In this document: positions 32,305 to 41,480 of the stretch, piece after piece | Layout of the letters: every line of letters begins with the position of its first letter | Numbering within the stretch: position 1 is the stretch's first letter | NCBI RefSeq assembly: GCF_000270185.1 | Contig: NC_015516.1 | Span: 1,338,501-1,402,500, forward strand | Origin: Melissococcus plutonius ATCC 35311 | Lineage (GTDB): Bacteria; Bacillota; Bacilli; Lactobacillales; Enterococcaceae | DNA length: 64,000 nt | Direction: 5' to 3' | The notes under the pieces: model-generated | Told to the model about the DNA's origin: nothing | Seen by the model: the letters and a program-made list of their open reading frames with translations, nothing else | Database searches by the model: none | Translations under genes and position numbers: made by a program

Positions 32305-32345
32305 AAAAATTTAGGCATGAGATTTCTTCTCATGCCTAAATTTTT
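32305..32345. terminator. Bidirectional terminator between rbfA and the DUF4870-like gene
   Basis: Near-perfect 18-bp stem (AAATTTAGGCATGAGA and its complement) with a small loop, A and T runs on both sides. It touches the rbfA stop codon. Confidence 0.85.
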
Positions 32346-32694
32346 ATTCATCTTTATTTAGCTCTCTTAACAACTTATCAACATGATTTCCATACTGAAC
32401 AGACTCATCTTTTTCAAAGAATAACTCTGGCGTTTTATACAAAGTTAATCGTTGTCCTAGTTCTCTTCGAATCAATCCTTTTGCCTTTTCCAATCCTTGT
32501 TGTACTTTTTGTTGATCAGAAGCTAGATCAGATAACAAGCTATAATAGATTGTTGCTTGCTGTAAATCACCTGTTACCCGAACATCTGTAATTGTTATCT
32601 CTTGGAGCCTGGGATCTCTGATTTTTTTGCGCAAAATATCATTAATTTCATGTAAAATTTCTTGTCCTACACGACGATCACGATAGTTAGTCAT
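32344..32694 (-). CDS. rbfA: Ribosome-binding factor A
   Basis: KH-like 30S assembly factor. It has the family start [18 protein letters not shown], the central DPRL...[18 protein letters not shown] and the C-terminal [15 protein letters not shown] chose the ATG at 32694 with GGGAG upstream; the longer frame adds 10 residues. 116 aa. Thirty bases after infB, last gene of the rimP-nusA-infB operon. Confidence 0.95.
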   Translation of the reverse strand: MTNYRDRRVGQEILHEINDILRKKIRDPRLQEITITDVRVTGDLQQATIYYSLLSDLASDQQKVQQGLEKAKGLIRRELGQRLTLYKTPELFFEKDESVQYGNHVDKLLRELNKDE

Positions 32695-32724
32695 GGTTAG
32701 TTTTCTCCCTTCATTTATCTTCAA

Positions 32725-35211
32725 TTAAACATTTTTAATTTCTTCCATGATAAATCCTTCAATATTGTCATCTACCTTAATATCATTGAAATTCTCAATC
32801 ATAGCACCACATTCAAAGCCTAGTCTTACTTCTTTTACATCATCTTTGTAACGTTTCAAGCTCGCTAATTTTCCTTCATAGATAACAATACCGTCCCGAA
32901 TAACCCGAACACCACCATCTCTTTGAATAGCTCCTTCTGTTACATAGCAACCAGCAATCGTTCCAACTTTTGATACACGATACAGTTCACGAACAACCAT
33001 TTGACCAGTAATTTTTTCTTTAAATTCTGGATCAAGCATGCCTTTCATAGCCGTTTCAATTTCTTCGATTGCTTTATAGATAATTTTATGCAGACGAATA
33101 TCTACTTCATCAAATTCTGCCTGTTGTTTAGCTTGTGGTGTTGGACGAACATTGAAACCAATAATAATAGCATTACTTGCTTGAGCTAGGGTGATATCAC
33201 TTTCATTGATCGTTCCTACAGTAGAGTGAACAATTTTTACCCGAACCCCTTCAACATCAATTTTTTGTAAACTTGCAGCTAATGCTTCTGCAGATCCTTG
33301 AACATCAGCTTTAATAATGACATTTACTTCTTTTAGTTCACCTTCTTTAAGGCTTTCAAATAGATTATTTAAAGTTACCCGACTAGTCGTGGATCGTTGT
33401 TCTAAAAGTGCACGTTTCGCTCTTTCTTCACCAGCCTGACGAGCTGTCTTTTCATCTTCAAAAATAACAAAATGATCACCTGCTTGTGGTACATCATTTA
33501 ACCCAGTAATCTCTACTGGTGTTGCTGGTCCTGCTTCTTTCTCTCTTCTACCGATATCATTTGTCATTGCTCGAACACGACCATAAGTATTGCCAACCAC
33601 AATTGGATCTCCAACATGTAGTGTTCCTTGTTGAATTAACAAGGTAGCCACAGTCCCTTTTCCTTTATCTAATCGAGCTTCAATAACAGTTCCAATAGCA
33701 CGTTGTGTTGGATCTGCCTTTAAATCCTCGATTTCAGCAATTAATAAAATATTTTCTAAAAGTTCATCAATATTTTGATTGTATTTTGCTGAAATGTTAA
33801 CAAAAATTGTATCGCCACCCCATTCTTCTGGGATGAGTTCATATTCACTTAATTCCTGCTTCACATGATCAGGATTAGCTCCAGGTTTATCTACCTTATT
33901 AACAGCAACAATGATCGGTACATTGGCTGCTTTAGCGTGATTGATCGCTTCAACTGTCTGAGGCATTACACCATCATCTGCTGCAACAATTAAGATAGTA
34001 ATATCAGTAATACTTGCACCACGTGCACGCATACTTGTGAAGGCAGCATGACCAGGTGTATCAAGAAAAGTGATTGGTTTACCTTCAATGGACAGCTGAT
34101 ATGCACCAATATGTTGAGTAATACCCCCAGCTTCTCCAGAAGTTACTCGTGAATGACGTAAGGTATCTAATAATGTTGTTTTTCCGTGATCTACATGTCC
34201 CATAATTGTTACAACAGGCGGACGCATAGTTAAATTTTCTTCAGCAATCGCTTCTGGTTCAAAAAATTTATCAATGTCGGCTAAATCAACCTGGACTTTT
34301 TCCTGAGGTTCCATCCCATAATCAACGGCTAACAACTCAATAGTATCCTTATCTAATGCTTGATTTTGGTTAACAATAACGCCCATCATAAATAGTTTCT
34401 TAATAATTTCAGCAGGTTCACGATGAATTTTTTTTGCAATGTCCGCAACATTCATCCCTTCACTATATTCCAATACATCAGGTAATTCACGGAATTTGCG
34501 TGGTGGCACAGCAGGCTTAACAGCTTCTTGTTGTTTCCCTTTCTTGCCTTTTTTTCCTTTTTTATTAAATTTGTTTGAATTATTATAACTATTATTTGTT
34601 GTATTTCTAAATTGATTTCCGCCCATTGGATGGTTGCGCTTATTACTTCCAGTGTTATTTCGATGTTGATTATTGTTTTGAGTATTTGTTTGAGTATTTG
34701 TTTGGTTTCTTGTATCCATTGATTTTGTTTGTTCATTATTCTTTGGTTGTTTATTTACATTTTTTTTATCATTACTAGTTGTAGTATTTCTATTTTGATT
34801 GTTAAATGAATTATTTTTTCTTAGATCTCTTGATTCGTGATGGTTGACTGTTTTATTTGTTGATTGGGTAGTATGATTATTTTCTGGTTTTTTTGTATAA
34901 TTATTCTCTTTTTTTATTGGGTGTTGATTTTTTTCTTTTTGCATATTGACTGGCTTTGTTTTTGAATTATTATCAGCTGTCACTTTTTCATTTGATCGTT
35001 TTTGAGCACTATGATTTGTTTTGTTATCTTTTGTGTTGTTCATATTTTTTTCCTTTGATTGGAAAATATTTCGCAATTTTGCTTCATCGTCTGGTGTAAT
35101 TGCACCCATGTGATTTTTTACATTAATCCCTACTTCATTTGCTTTTTGTACGACGATTTTACTTGATTGGTTCAACTCTTTTGCCAATTCATAGATTCTT
35201 TTTTTACCCAT
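32725..35211 (-). CDS. infB: Translation initiation factor IF-2
   Basis: GTPase that places initiator tRNA on the ribosome. The N-terminal IF2-N helix (residues 1-50) is followed by a very long Asn/Lys/Thr/Gln-rich low-complexity linker (about 55-225) and a [10 protein letters not shown] patch, then a second IF2-N domain, G domain motifs [17 protein letters not shown] and NKVDK, and C-terminal domains C1-C2. 828 aa. The linker composition follows the AT-rich codon bias. Start ATG at 35211. Confidence 0.97.
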   Translation of the reverse strand: MGKKRIYELAKELNQSSKIVVQKANEVGINVKNHMGAITPDDEAKLRNIFQSKEKNMNNTKDNKTNHSAQKRSNEKVTADNNSKTKPVNMQKEKNQHPIKKENNYTKKPENNHTTQSTNKTVNHHESRDLRKNNSFNNQNRNTTTSNDKKNVNKQPKNNEQTKSMDTRNQTNTQTNTQNNNQHRNNTGSNKRNHPMGGNQFRNTTNNSYNNSNKFNKKGKKGKKGKQQEAVKPAVPPRKFRELPDVLEYSEGMNVADIAKKIHREPAEIIKKLFMMGVIVNQNQALDKDTIELLAVDYGMEPQEKVQVDLADIDKFFEPEAIAEENLTMRPPVVTIMGHVDHGKTTLLDTLRHSRVTSGEAGGITQHIGAYQLSIEGKPITFLDTPGHAAFTSMRARGASITDITILIVAADDGVMPQTVEAINHAKAANVPIIVAVNKVDKPGANPDHVKQELSEYELIPEEWGGDTIFVNISAKYNQNIDELLENILLIAEIEDLKADPTQRAIGTVIEARLDKGKGTVATLLIQQGTLHVGDPIVVGNTYGRVRAMTNDIGRREKEAGPATPVEITGLNDVPQAGDHFVIFEDEKTARQAGEERAKRALLEQRSTTSRVTLNNLFESLKEGELKEVNVIIKADVQGSAEALAASLQKIDVEGVRVKIVHSTVGTINESDITLAQASNAIIIGFNVRPTPQAKQQAEFDEVDIRLHKIIYKAIEEIETAMKGMLDPEFKEKITGQMVVRELYRVSKVGTIAGCYVTEGAIQRDGGVRVIRDGIVIYEGKLASLKRYKDDVKEVRLGFECGAMIENFNDIKVDDNIEGFIMEEIKNV

Positions 35212-35223
35212 ACGATCACCTTC

Positions 35224-35526
35224 CTATTCCTTCATTAATTCTTTGATTTTCTTGGTAAATCCCTGATCATTCATTCCTACAATCATTCGTACTTTGCCAA
35301 TTGCCTGACTGATTTCTAACTGTGTAAACTGTTCATTAATAGGAATATGATAATAAATGCATTTATCTGCTAGTTTTTTTTTAGTATTTTTACTTGCATC
35401 CTTTGCAATAAAAACCAATGCTGTTTTTTGATTGCGTATATCTTTAATTGTTAGTTCTTCACCAGTGACAATTTTTCCAGCTTTTGTTGCTAAACCCAAC
35501 AAATTTAAAATTTTTTGGTCATTCAT
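35224..35526 (-). CDS. ylxQ: L7Ae-family ribosomal protein YlxQ
   Basis: 100 aa kink-turn-binding protein of the L7Ae/L30e family. It shows LNLLGLATKAGKIVTGEE at the N-terminus and LVFIAKDASKNTKKK, the typical pattern of YlxQ. Start overlaps the stop of rnpM (ATGA) and is followed by infB after 12 bases. Standard position in the nusA-infB operon. Confidence 0.92.
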   Translation of the reverse strand: MNDQKILNLLGLATKAGKIVTGEELTIKDIRNQKTALVFIAKDASKNTKKKLADKCIYYHIPINEQFTQLEISQAIGKVRMIVGMNDQGFTKKIKELMKE

Positions 35527-35816
35527 TTACCAAACAACTCTTTTCGAGCTTTTTGATGTTCCACATAAGCAAATAATTCTTGATAAAATTCATCTGTTAA
35601 AGAAACTTCTAAAATACGATCTAAAATTCGTTTGTCCCAGGCCTTTTGAGCTTCTTCCGGTTCTAAAGCTATATAGGCACCTCGACCAGACATCTTGCCA
35701 GAAGGATCAATGGATACAATGCCTTCTTTTGAACGAACGATACGAATAAGTTCTTTTTTAGGTTTCATTTCACCAGAAACAACAGATTTACGCATTGGAA
35801 TTTTTCTTTTCTTCAT
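35523..35816 (-). CDS. rnpM: RnpM/YlxR family protein (DUF448)
   Basis: 97 aa nucleic-acid-binding protein; in Bacillus YlxR is reported to modulate RNase P. Family marks: KRKIPMRKSVVSGE.KPK.ELIRIVR and the hallmark GRGAYI (about 46-51). Located between nusA and ylxQ as usual. Confidence 0.92.
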   Translation of the reverse strand: MKKRKIPMRKSVVSGEMKPKKELIRIVRSKEGIVSIDPSGKMSGRGAYIALEPEEAQKAWDKRILDRILEVSLTDEFYQELFAYVEHQKARKELFGK

Positions 35817-35833
35817 TTTAAACCTCCAACAAG

Positions 35834-37024
35834 TTAAATTTGTTCTTCACTTTCATGTTCAATTGCTTGTTCCTGCTCTGATTCTTGTTCGTCATTTGTA
35901 TGTTTAATTAATTCATAATCATCTGAAGTCATTTCTGAATGTACAATTTCTTCATCTTCGATTTCTTCTTGTTTTTGTTCATAGTAATCAGCCATATTTG
36001 ATTCTGCTTTAATATCAATTTTAAAACCAGTCAGCTTAGCAGCTAGTCGCGCATTTTGTCCACGTTTTCCAATGGCCAATGAAAGTTGATGATCAGGTAC
36101 AACAATCGTACAAACTTTATTATTTTCTGGATCAAATATAACATCAACAACTTGAGCTGGGTTTAATGCATTGCTGATATAAACTACCGGGTCTTCATTC
36201 CATTCAACAATATCCATGTTTTCACCTTTTAATTCATTAACGATAGCCTGTACTCGCTGTCCTTTTGGCCCAACGCAAGTTCCAACAGGATCAATATTCG
36301 GATCTATTGAACGAACCGCTATTTTAGAACGATCACCAGCTTCACGAGCGATGCTAACAATTTCTACAATACCATCATACACCTCTGGAATTTCTTGTTC
36401 AAATAAACGTTTTAACAAGTCAGGATGACTTCTGCTAACAAATACTTGAGGTCCCTTGGAAGTATTTTCAACTTTAGATACATAAACTTTAATGCGATCA
36501 TGTGCCTGATAAAATTCATTTGGCATTTGATCCTGTTTTGATAATACAGCTTCAATTTTTCCAAGATTAACATAAATATAACGACGATCTTGTCGTTCGA
36601 CAATTCCTTGCATAATATCATTTTCATATTCACTAAATTCATTATAAATAATAGTTCGTTCAGCTTCTCTTACCCGTTGCAAAATAACTTGTTTTGCAGT
36701 TTGGGCAGCAATTCTTCCAAAATCTTTTGGAGTGACTTCAAAATGAATGACATCTCCAATTTCATAAGCGCCATTAATCGCCAATGCATCTTCTAAAGCA
36801 ATTTCTAATTGTGAATCCATGACTTCTTCAGTTACTTCTTTCACTGCATAAACATGAATATCTCCTTTTTTATTGTTAAACTCTACTTCAACATTTTGAG
36901 CTTGACCATAATGACGTTTATAGGCAGAAACCAATGCGGCTTCTAAAGCATCAATCACTATTTCTTTAGAAATTCCTTTTTCGGCTTCTAATGCGTTTAA
37001 TGCATTTAATATTTCTTTGCTCAT
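35834..37024 (-). CDS. nusA: Transcription termination/antitermination protein NusA
   Basis: RNA polymerase-binding factor that controls pausing and termination. N-terminal domain (residues 1-125), S1 domain (about 135-200, GIVERQDRRYIYVNLG), and two KH domains with GPKGQRVQAI and IGKRGQNARLAAKLTGF. It ends with an acidic Glu-rich tail and lacks the gammaproteobacterial acidic repeats, as normal for Firmicutes. 396 aa. Confidence 0.96.
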   Translation of the reverse strand: MSKEILNALNALEAEKGISKEIVIDALEAALVSAYKRHYGQAQNVEVEFNNKKGDIHVYAVKEVTEEVMDSQLEIALEDALAINGAYEIGDVIHFEVTPKDFGRIAAQTAKQVILQRVREAERTIIYNEFSEYENDIMQGIVERQDRRYIYVNLGKIEAVLSKQDQMPNEFYQAHDRIKVYVSKVENTSKGPQVFVSRSHPDLLKRLFEQEIPEVYDGIVEIVSIAREAGDRSKIAVRSIDPNIDPVGTCVGPKGQRVQAIVNELKGENMDIVEWNEDPVVYISNALNPAQVVDVIFDPENNKVCTIVVPDHQLSLAIGKRGQNARLAAKLTGFKIDIKAESNMADYYEQKQEEIEDEEIVHSEMTSDDYELIKHTNDEQESEQEQAIEHESEEQI

Positions 37025-37108
37025 TTTTATTTTTTCCTTCCTTATTAATCAAAATTAGCTAAGTATGTGTTTTTTTATTGCCTGTTTCTTATGTGTTAGA
37101 AATAGACT

Positions 37109-37591
37109 TTAAAATTGGATCGCCAAACGAGCTTTAGCAATATTCTTTCTATTAATTATATACTTCTTTCGCTGTGTTTTAATTTTAACTTCTATTACTA
37201 CTTGTTCTTCATCTATACTTTCTAAAATACCTTCAAATTGTTTGATACCTTCAACTGCTTGATAAAGAGATAGATGGATATATTCACCAATAGCATTGAA
37301 ATAATCATGTTCATTTTTTAATGGTCGTTCGGCTCCTGGAGAAGAGACTTCTAAAAAATAAGCCTGCGGAATTGGGTCTGGCTCAAGACTATCTAACTGT
37401 TCGCTAAGTTGTTCACTTACAAAAGCACATTCCTCAATGTCAATTCCACCTTTTTTATCAATAAATACTCGTAAATACCAACTTTTTCCTTCTTTTATAA
37501 ATTCTACATCAATTAGTTCAAACTGTTGTTTTTCCAAAATAGGTGTAACTAGCTTTGTAACAGTTTCTATAATACTACTCAACCTCTTCAC
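37109..37591 (-). CDS. rimP: Ribosome maturation factor RimP
   Basis: 30S assembly factor. Family features: [30 protein letters not shown], the central [13 protein letters not shown] and a C-terminal SH3-like domain. 160 aa. First gene of the rimP-nusA-rnpM-ylxQ-infB-rbfA operon. Unlike Bacillus, polC does not lie directly upstream; instead there is a 380-base gap and rnhC on the opposite strand. Confidence 0.94.
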   Translation of the reverse strand: MKRLSSIIETVTKLVTPILEKQQFELIDVEFIKEGKSWYLRVFIDKKGGIDIEECAFVSEQLSEQLDSLEPDPIPQAYFLEVSSPGAERPLKNEHDYFNAIGEYIHLSLYQAVEGIKQFEGILESIDEEQVVIEVKIKTQRKKYIINRKNIAKARLAIQF

Positions 37592-37612
37592 CCCCTAAAC
37601 TAGTAATGATTT

Positions 37613-37642
37613 TTATTCACTTGAATTCACTTGAATTCACTT
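37613..37642. repeat. 10-base tandem repeat in the rimP leader
   Basis: About 2.8 copies of TTGAATTCAC lie between the rimP start and the hairpin at 37651-37679. Two copies are exact and a third (TTATTCAC) is partial. Confidence 0.7.
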
Positions 37643-37650
37643 TTTCCATT

Positions 37651-37679
37651 AAAAAGAGTGAGCAGAAACCCGCTCACTC
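37651..37679 (-). terminator. Terminator-like hairpin upstream of rimP
   Basis: Stem GAGTGAGC/GCTCACTC with an 8-base loop and, on the minus strand, a following run of five T. No gene ends immediately before it, so it is either an attenuator in the rimP leader or the relic terminator of a lost upstream gene such as polC. Confidence 0.65.
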
Positions 37680-37971
37680 ACCATTACCATCATTACATTA
37701 ATCTAAGTGTAGCATAATTCTAAGAAAAACTCAACTTTAGATCCAATATGACACCTAAAATGCTCACATAAACTGCTATTTTAACCCAAATTGGAAAATG
37801 AATAAAACCAATTCATTTTATTTCAATTTACTTTTTATACCGATTTTATTATCATAAGATAGATGGATAGGTTTATAATACATAGCAAGCTAATCAATTG
37901 AGTAATCCTATAAATATTTTAATATAAAATAATTTAATAAATTAAACTTTGATAAGAAAAAGAGGCTATTT
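37680..37971. other. Divergent promoter region of rimP and rnhC
   Basis: AT-rich stretch between the rimP leader and rnhC. It should contain both promoters, but I could not assign the boxes with confidence. No ORF supported. Confidence 0.4.
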
Positions 37972-38901
37972 ATGAGTCAAGTTGTGATGAAAGTAACTAA
38001 AAAAGAATTAACAAAAATGCAATCTTTTTATTCAAAAAAATTGATCGACAAAAAGGTACCTTATACATTATTCATAGCTAAATATAAGAATGTAACTATT
38101 ACTGCCTATCAATCAGGTAAAGTATTATTTCAAGGAGAAGACGCAGAAAAGGAAGCTGCCTATTGGAAGTCCTCTACCCATTCAGATTTATACCAATCGA
38201 AAGATTCAATCAAAGATTCACTACCGGAAAATTTAGCAGGTTTATCAGTACTAGGTAGTGATGAGGTAGGTAATGGTAGTTATTTTGGTCCATTAACGGT
38301 TTGTGCCGCTTATGTTGCTAAAGATAACATCAAAATGTTAAAAGCTGCTGGTGTTAAGGATTCTAAGAATCTAACTGATAATCGTATTATGCAATTAGCC
38401 GAAATGCTTAAAGAAAAGATTCCATTCAAATTATTAATAGTAACACCAGAAAAATATAATCAAATTCAAACAACCTATAATGCTGTACATATGAAGGTTG
38501 CTCTACACAATCAAGCAATTGCCTTACTTTTGGCTAAATTAGCACCAATTAAACCAGAAGCTATTTTAATTGATCAATTTACATCGCCCAAAAATTATTA
38601 TAATTATGTTCAATCTGAGCAGAGACAGGTAAAAGCTCCCATTTATTTCACTACAAAAGGAGAGAGCTATCATGTATCTGTTGCAGCTGCATCCATTATT
38701 AGTCGTGCAGCCTTTTTAGCAGAGTTGACCAAAGCTTCAAATACTATAGGATTTTCCCTGCCTTCAGGAGCTGGTGATCAATCCGATCAAATTGCTGCAA
38801 AAATTCTTAAATTAGGAGGAATGGACCTTTTGAAAAATTATGCTAAATTACACTTTAAAAATACAAAAAAGGCAATAAACTATTTAAATCATTCATCATA
38901 A
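37972..38901 (+). CDS. rnhC: Ribonuclease HIII
   Basis: Cleaves the RNA strand of RNA-DNA hybrids. It has the RNase HIII N-terminal TBP-like domain (about residues 1-85) and a catalytic RNase H core: SDEVGNGSYFGPL (first Asp and Glu), VKDSKNL, ILIDQF, and SIISRAAF. 309 aa. AAGAGG before the ATG. One of the few plus-strand genes in the first half of the window. Confidence 0.95.
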   Translation: MSQVVMKVTKKELTKMQSFYSKKLIDKKVPYTLFIAKYKNVTITAYQSGKVLFQGEDAEKEAAYWKSSTHSDLYQSKDSIKDSLPENLAGLSVLGSDEVGNGSYFGPLTVCAAYVAKDNIKMLKAAGVKDSKNLTDNRIMQLAEMLKEKIPFKLLIVTPEKYNQIQTTYNAVHMKVALHNQAIALLLAKLAPIKPEAILIDQFTSPKNYYNYVQSEQRQVKAPIYFTTKGESYHVSVAAASIISRAAFLAELTKASNTIGFSLPSGAGDQSDQIAAKILKLGGMDLLKNYAKLHFKNTKKAINYLNHSS

Positions 38902-38927
38902 TTCTTATTATTTATCTATGAATAACA

Positions 38928-39018
38928 AAAAAGACGAAGAAATTTAACAAGCTTTAAAGACAAAGATAAAAATTCATCATTTAAAGCTAGTAAATCCGTT
39001 AAATTCCTCGTTTTTTAT
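38928..39018 (+). terminator. Hairpin after rnhC
   Basis: The outer arms (AAAAGACGAAGAAATTTAAC and its near-complement GTTAAATTCCTCGTTTTTT) enclose an inner complementary pair AAGCTTTAAA/TTTAAAGCT. A T run follows on the plus strand. Confidence 0.7.
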
Positions 39019-39156
39019 TTATAAATTTTACTGTTTTAACAAAACAAATTGTTAATAATGTAATAAAAACCAATTAAGAACAATATATTAAATAATTAAA
39101 CAAACTAAATGGAAATGTTTCAATTTTGCTTATTCTATGATTGCATTTTAACTTAA

Positions 39157-40002
39157 TTAATAAGTAATACCAAAATTTTTCATATCTTTTTCAACATAAC
39201 TCAAAATGTTTTCATTTCTGAAAAAGCGTGTAAAGTAATAAGCAATACGGTAATCCTCTGCTGCATCGCTTCCTAACATATGTTTGTTAAATGCTGTTTC
39301 ATATAATAAACAATCCAAGACATAGGTTGTATGATGAACACGATTAATATCGATTCCTTTTTGGCTTAATTCAATACTTTTCTCATAGTCCTTAATCAAA
39401 GAATAAAATTTTGCTGTATTGTAGTAAATACGACATTGTTCTAATGGGAAATCTTGCTTAAAGTCATTGAGTAGTTGTAACGATTTATCATAGTAAACTT
39501 TTGCTTTTTCCAAATCATCTTCTAATTCATACAAAATACCAATTGAATTTACACTTAAAATATTGTAAATATTGATATCTTTGTCAATTTCTGAACCACG
39601 ATGTAAATAAAATAATGCCTCATTTGTATTCTTTTTTCCTAATAAGCTAGTAATACCTTTATAGTAAAAAAACTTTGTTTCTAAAATCCGGTTAGTCGTA
39701 TCAATTTCATCTGGACATTCATTTAATAATTCATAGGCTTCTTCATGTCTAAAAGTATCGCATAAATGTTCAACTTTATTTAAAAGACTTTCCAATTTTT
39801 TTTCATTAGATCCTTCAATACATTCTTCCACCTGTAAATCAAGTCGAAGACAGACAGAAGAGAAAATATCCAGACTATCACAAACATTTTTATTTTCAAT
39901 ATTACTAATTGTTGCTTGTGTACAGATTCCCTTAGCTAATTCTGCTTGTGATAATTTTTTTTGTTTTCTTGCTATTTTGATTTTTTCTCCTGCAACTTTC
40001 AA
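39157..40002 (-). CDS. PlcR/Rgg-like transcriptional regulator with HTH and TPR-like repeats
   Basis: 281 aa cytoplasmic regulator. Residues 1-60 form an XRE helix-turn-helix (KIKIARKQKKLSQAELAKG.CTQATISNIE). The rest is helical with TPR-like units (YYKGITSLLGKK, AKVYYDKSLQLL, YSLIKDYEKSIELSQKGI), the architecture of the RRNPP peptide-sensing family. Start is a TTG at 40002 with AGGAG upstream. No clear pheromone gene was found beside it, so peptide control is inference. It may regulate the SMR gene upstream. Confidence 0.85.
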   Translation of the reverse strand: MKVAGEKIKIARKQKKLSQAELAKGICTQATISNIENKNVCDSLDIFSSVCLRLDLQVEECIEGSNEKKLESLLNKVEHLCDTFRHEEAYELLNECPDEIDTTNRILETKFFYYKGITSLLGKKNTNEALFYLHRGSEIDKDINIYNILSVNSIGILYELEDDLEKAKVYYDKSLQLLNDFKQDFPLEQCRIYYNTAKFYSLIKDYEKSIELSQKGIDINRVHHTTYVLDCLLYETAFNKHMLGSDAAEDYRIAYYFTRFFRNENILSYVEKDMKNFGITY

Positions 40003-40386
40003 TTAAGAATTCTCCTGTTCTGTATATTAAATTTTTTGATTATTTAAATAGTTTTAAAAATTACAATTCAGCGCCTATATTTTTACAAAAAGCAAAAAAT
40101 AGTAATAAAAATAAATAGCATTCTACTATTTCTTTAATAAATTATCATTTAAAATAAATCATTTAAAACAGCTAATAAATAACAATAACAACTTTATTTG
40201 TAGATTAACAAAACATATTATACATTTTACAATAAACAACACAAAAGTCAATATTTTATTTATAGATAATAAAATCCAGATAATCTTTTATATTTAAGAG
40301 AAATAATTAATTTTCTTAAAATTTTACATCAAAAATCGTTAGATATATTGTACGTTATTACAATTATAATACTTGAAAATCATTGA
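40003..40386. other. AT-rich intergenic region
   Basis: About 384 bases, very AT-rich, between the SMR gene and the PlcR-like gene, both on the minus strand. I looked for a short pheromone-like ORF on both strands and did not see a convincing one with signal-like features and a ribosome binding site. Confidence 0.4.
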
Positions 40387-40710
40387 TTAATCTACAGAAC
40401 CATATAGGTTAACTAACAAAGTTCCAATTACAATGAAAGCCAGTCCAATTAATGTAGGGATATTAATACTTTCTTTCCAATAAAGAACAGAAATTAATGT
40501 AATTAGGATAATACCAATCGCTCCCCATGAAGCATAAGCTACACTTAAAGGTATAAATGTAATTGCTTTTGAAAGTGTATAAAAACAAAAAAGATAGGAA
40601 ATAAGACATTCAGCAACTTGCAAAGGCTTGGTAAATCCATCTGTTGTTTTTAACAAATTTGTGCCAAGAATTTCACAGATAACTGCTATAAATAAATACA
40701 AATAACCCAA
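40387..40710 (-). CDS. Small multidrug resistance (SMR) family efflux protein
   Basis: 107 aa with four membrane helices (about residues 3-20, 34-50, 56-78, 83-103). The conserved membrane-embedded Glu is present (AVICEILGTNLLK) together with ASWGAIGIILI and IGLAFIVIGTLLVN. SMR proteins export lipophilic cations or guanidinium as dimers; the partner and substrate are unknown. Start is a TTG at 40710 with GAGGG upstream. Confidence 0.9.
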   Translation of the reverse strand: MGYLYLFIAVICEILGTNLLKTTDGFTKPLQVAECLISYLFCFYTLSKAITFIPLSVAYASWGAIGIILITLISVLYWKESINIPTLIGLAFIVIGTLLVNLYGSVD

Positions 40711-40790
40711 TTTATCGCCAACCCTCTTAGTAATTTAAGTTCTATCTACTTAGTATAAACAAAAATTAAAAGTATTCAATGTTCCAATTA

Positions 40791-40826
40791 AAAAAGCTAA
40801 ATTTCTTTATATAAAAATTTAGCTTT
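40791..40826 (-). terminator. Intrinsic terminator of the PTS operon
   Basis: Stem AAAGCTAAATTT / AAATTTAGCTTT. Read on the minus strand it is followed by TTTTTT. It lies between the IIA gene and the SMR gene. Confidence 0.8.
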
Positions 40827-40946
40827 ACTCTATGCAGGTTGTTCAATTTATGTATTATATCTAATAAAAATAAACTACTATTTCTTCTAAATATAATGAA
40901 TAATAATATCTTATCAATACATAATTTTAATTGTTAGAAAAATAGA

Positions 40947-40990
40947 ATAATTTTAATTGTTATAATGAATAAATAACAATTAAAATTATT
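40947..40990. repeat. Perfect 18-bp inverted repeat made only of A/T-rich sequence
   Basis: AATAATTTTAATTGTTAT and its exact complement, separated by about 8 bases. A further partial copy of one arm lies at about 40921-40936. T-rich sequence follows on the plus strand. Could be a terminator or an operator; no neighbouring gene on the plus strand explains it. Confidence 0.6.
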
Positions 40991-41130
40991 TTTAATATTT
41001 TTTTACCATTAAAATATTATTTTTTCGATAAAAAGCCTTTTTAATTAATTTTGAAATTATTATCTTATTAAATAAATGTTTAAAATTACTTTTCTAGTAA
41101 TCAAATTGATACGAAACAAATTTGAATAAA

Positions 41131-41466
41131 CTATTGTACAGTCATTTGTTTTTTTAGATAATAAACATCCTGATTGATTTCTAATAGTTCTTTAGCTATA
41201 TCTATTAAGGTAACTGTTGACATTAATTGATCTTCTGCATGCATAAACAAAATTGTAAATTGAATATTCTTTTCTCTTGCTTCCTGTGTGATTACTTTAA
41301 AGTGTTCTTTCTCTCCCTTGGTTAAATATTCATTTGCAGCTTCGATAAGTTGTTGTGCCTCTTCAAATTGACCTGTTCGAGATTTTTGTAAACTTTCCAT
41401 AATCATTGATTTTGCTGTGCCAATATTACTAATAATATTAAATGATAATAATTCTAGTCCTTCCAT
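41131..41466 (-). CDS. PTS lactose/cellobiose-family EIIA
   Basis: 111 aa, all-helical EIIA of the Lac family. The phosphorylated His lies in FTILFMHAEDQLMS (about residue 75). The N-terminal FNIISNIGTAKSM and E...A..L motifs match. It accepts phosphate from HPr and passes it to EIIB. Last gene of the operon, 14 bases after the GHL6-like gene. Substrate is probably a disaccharide or glycan fragment, not determined. Confidence 0.93.
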   Translation of the reverse strand: MEGLELLSFNIISNIGTAKSMIMESLQKSRTGQFEEAQQLIEAANEYLTKGEKEHFKVITQEAREKNIQFTILFMHAEDQLMSTVTLIDIAKELLEINQDVYYLKKQMTVQ

Positions 41467-41480
41467 GATATCCGCTCCAT

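Noticed and set aside
34452..34736. 94 aa frame within infB
   Set aside because: Alternative frame of the Asn-rich linker.
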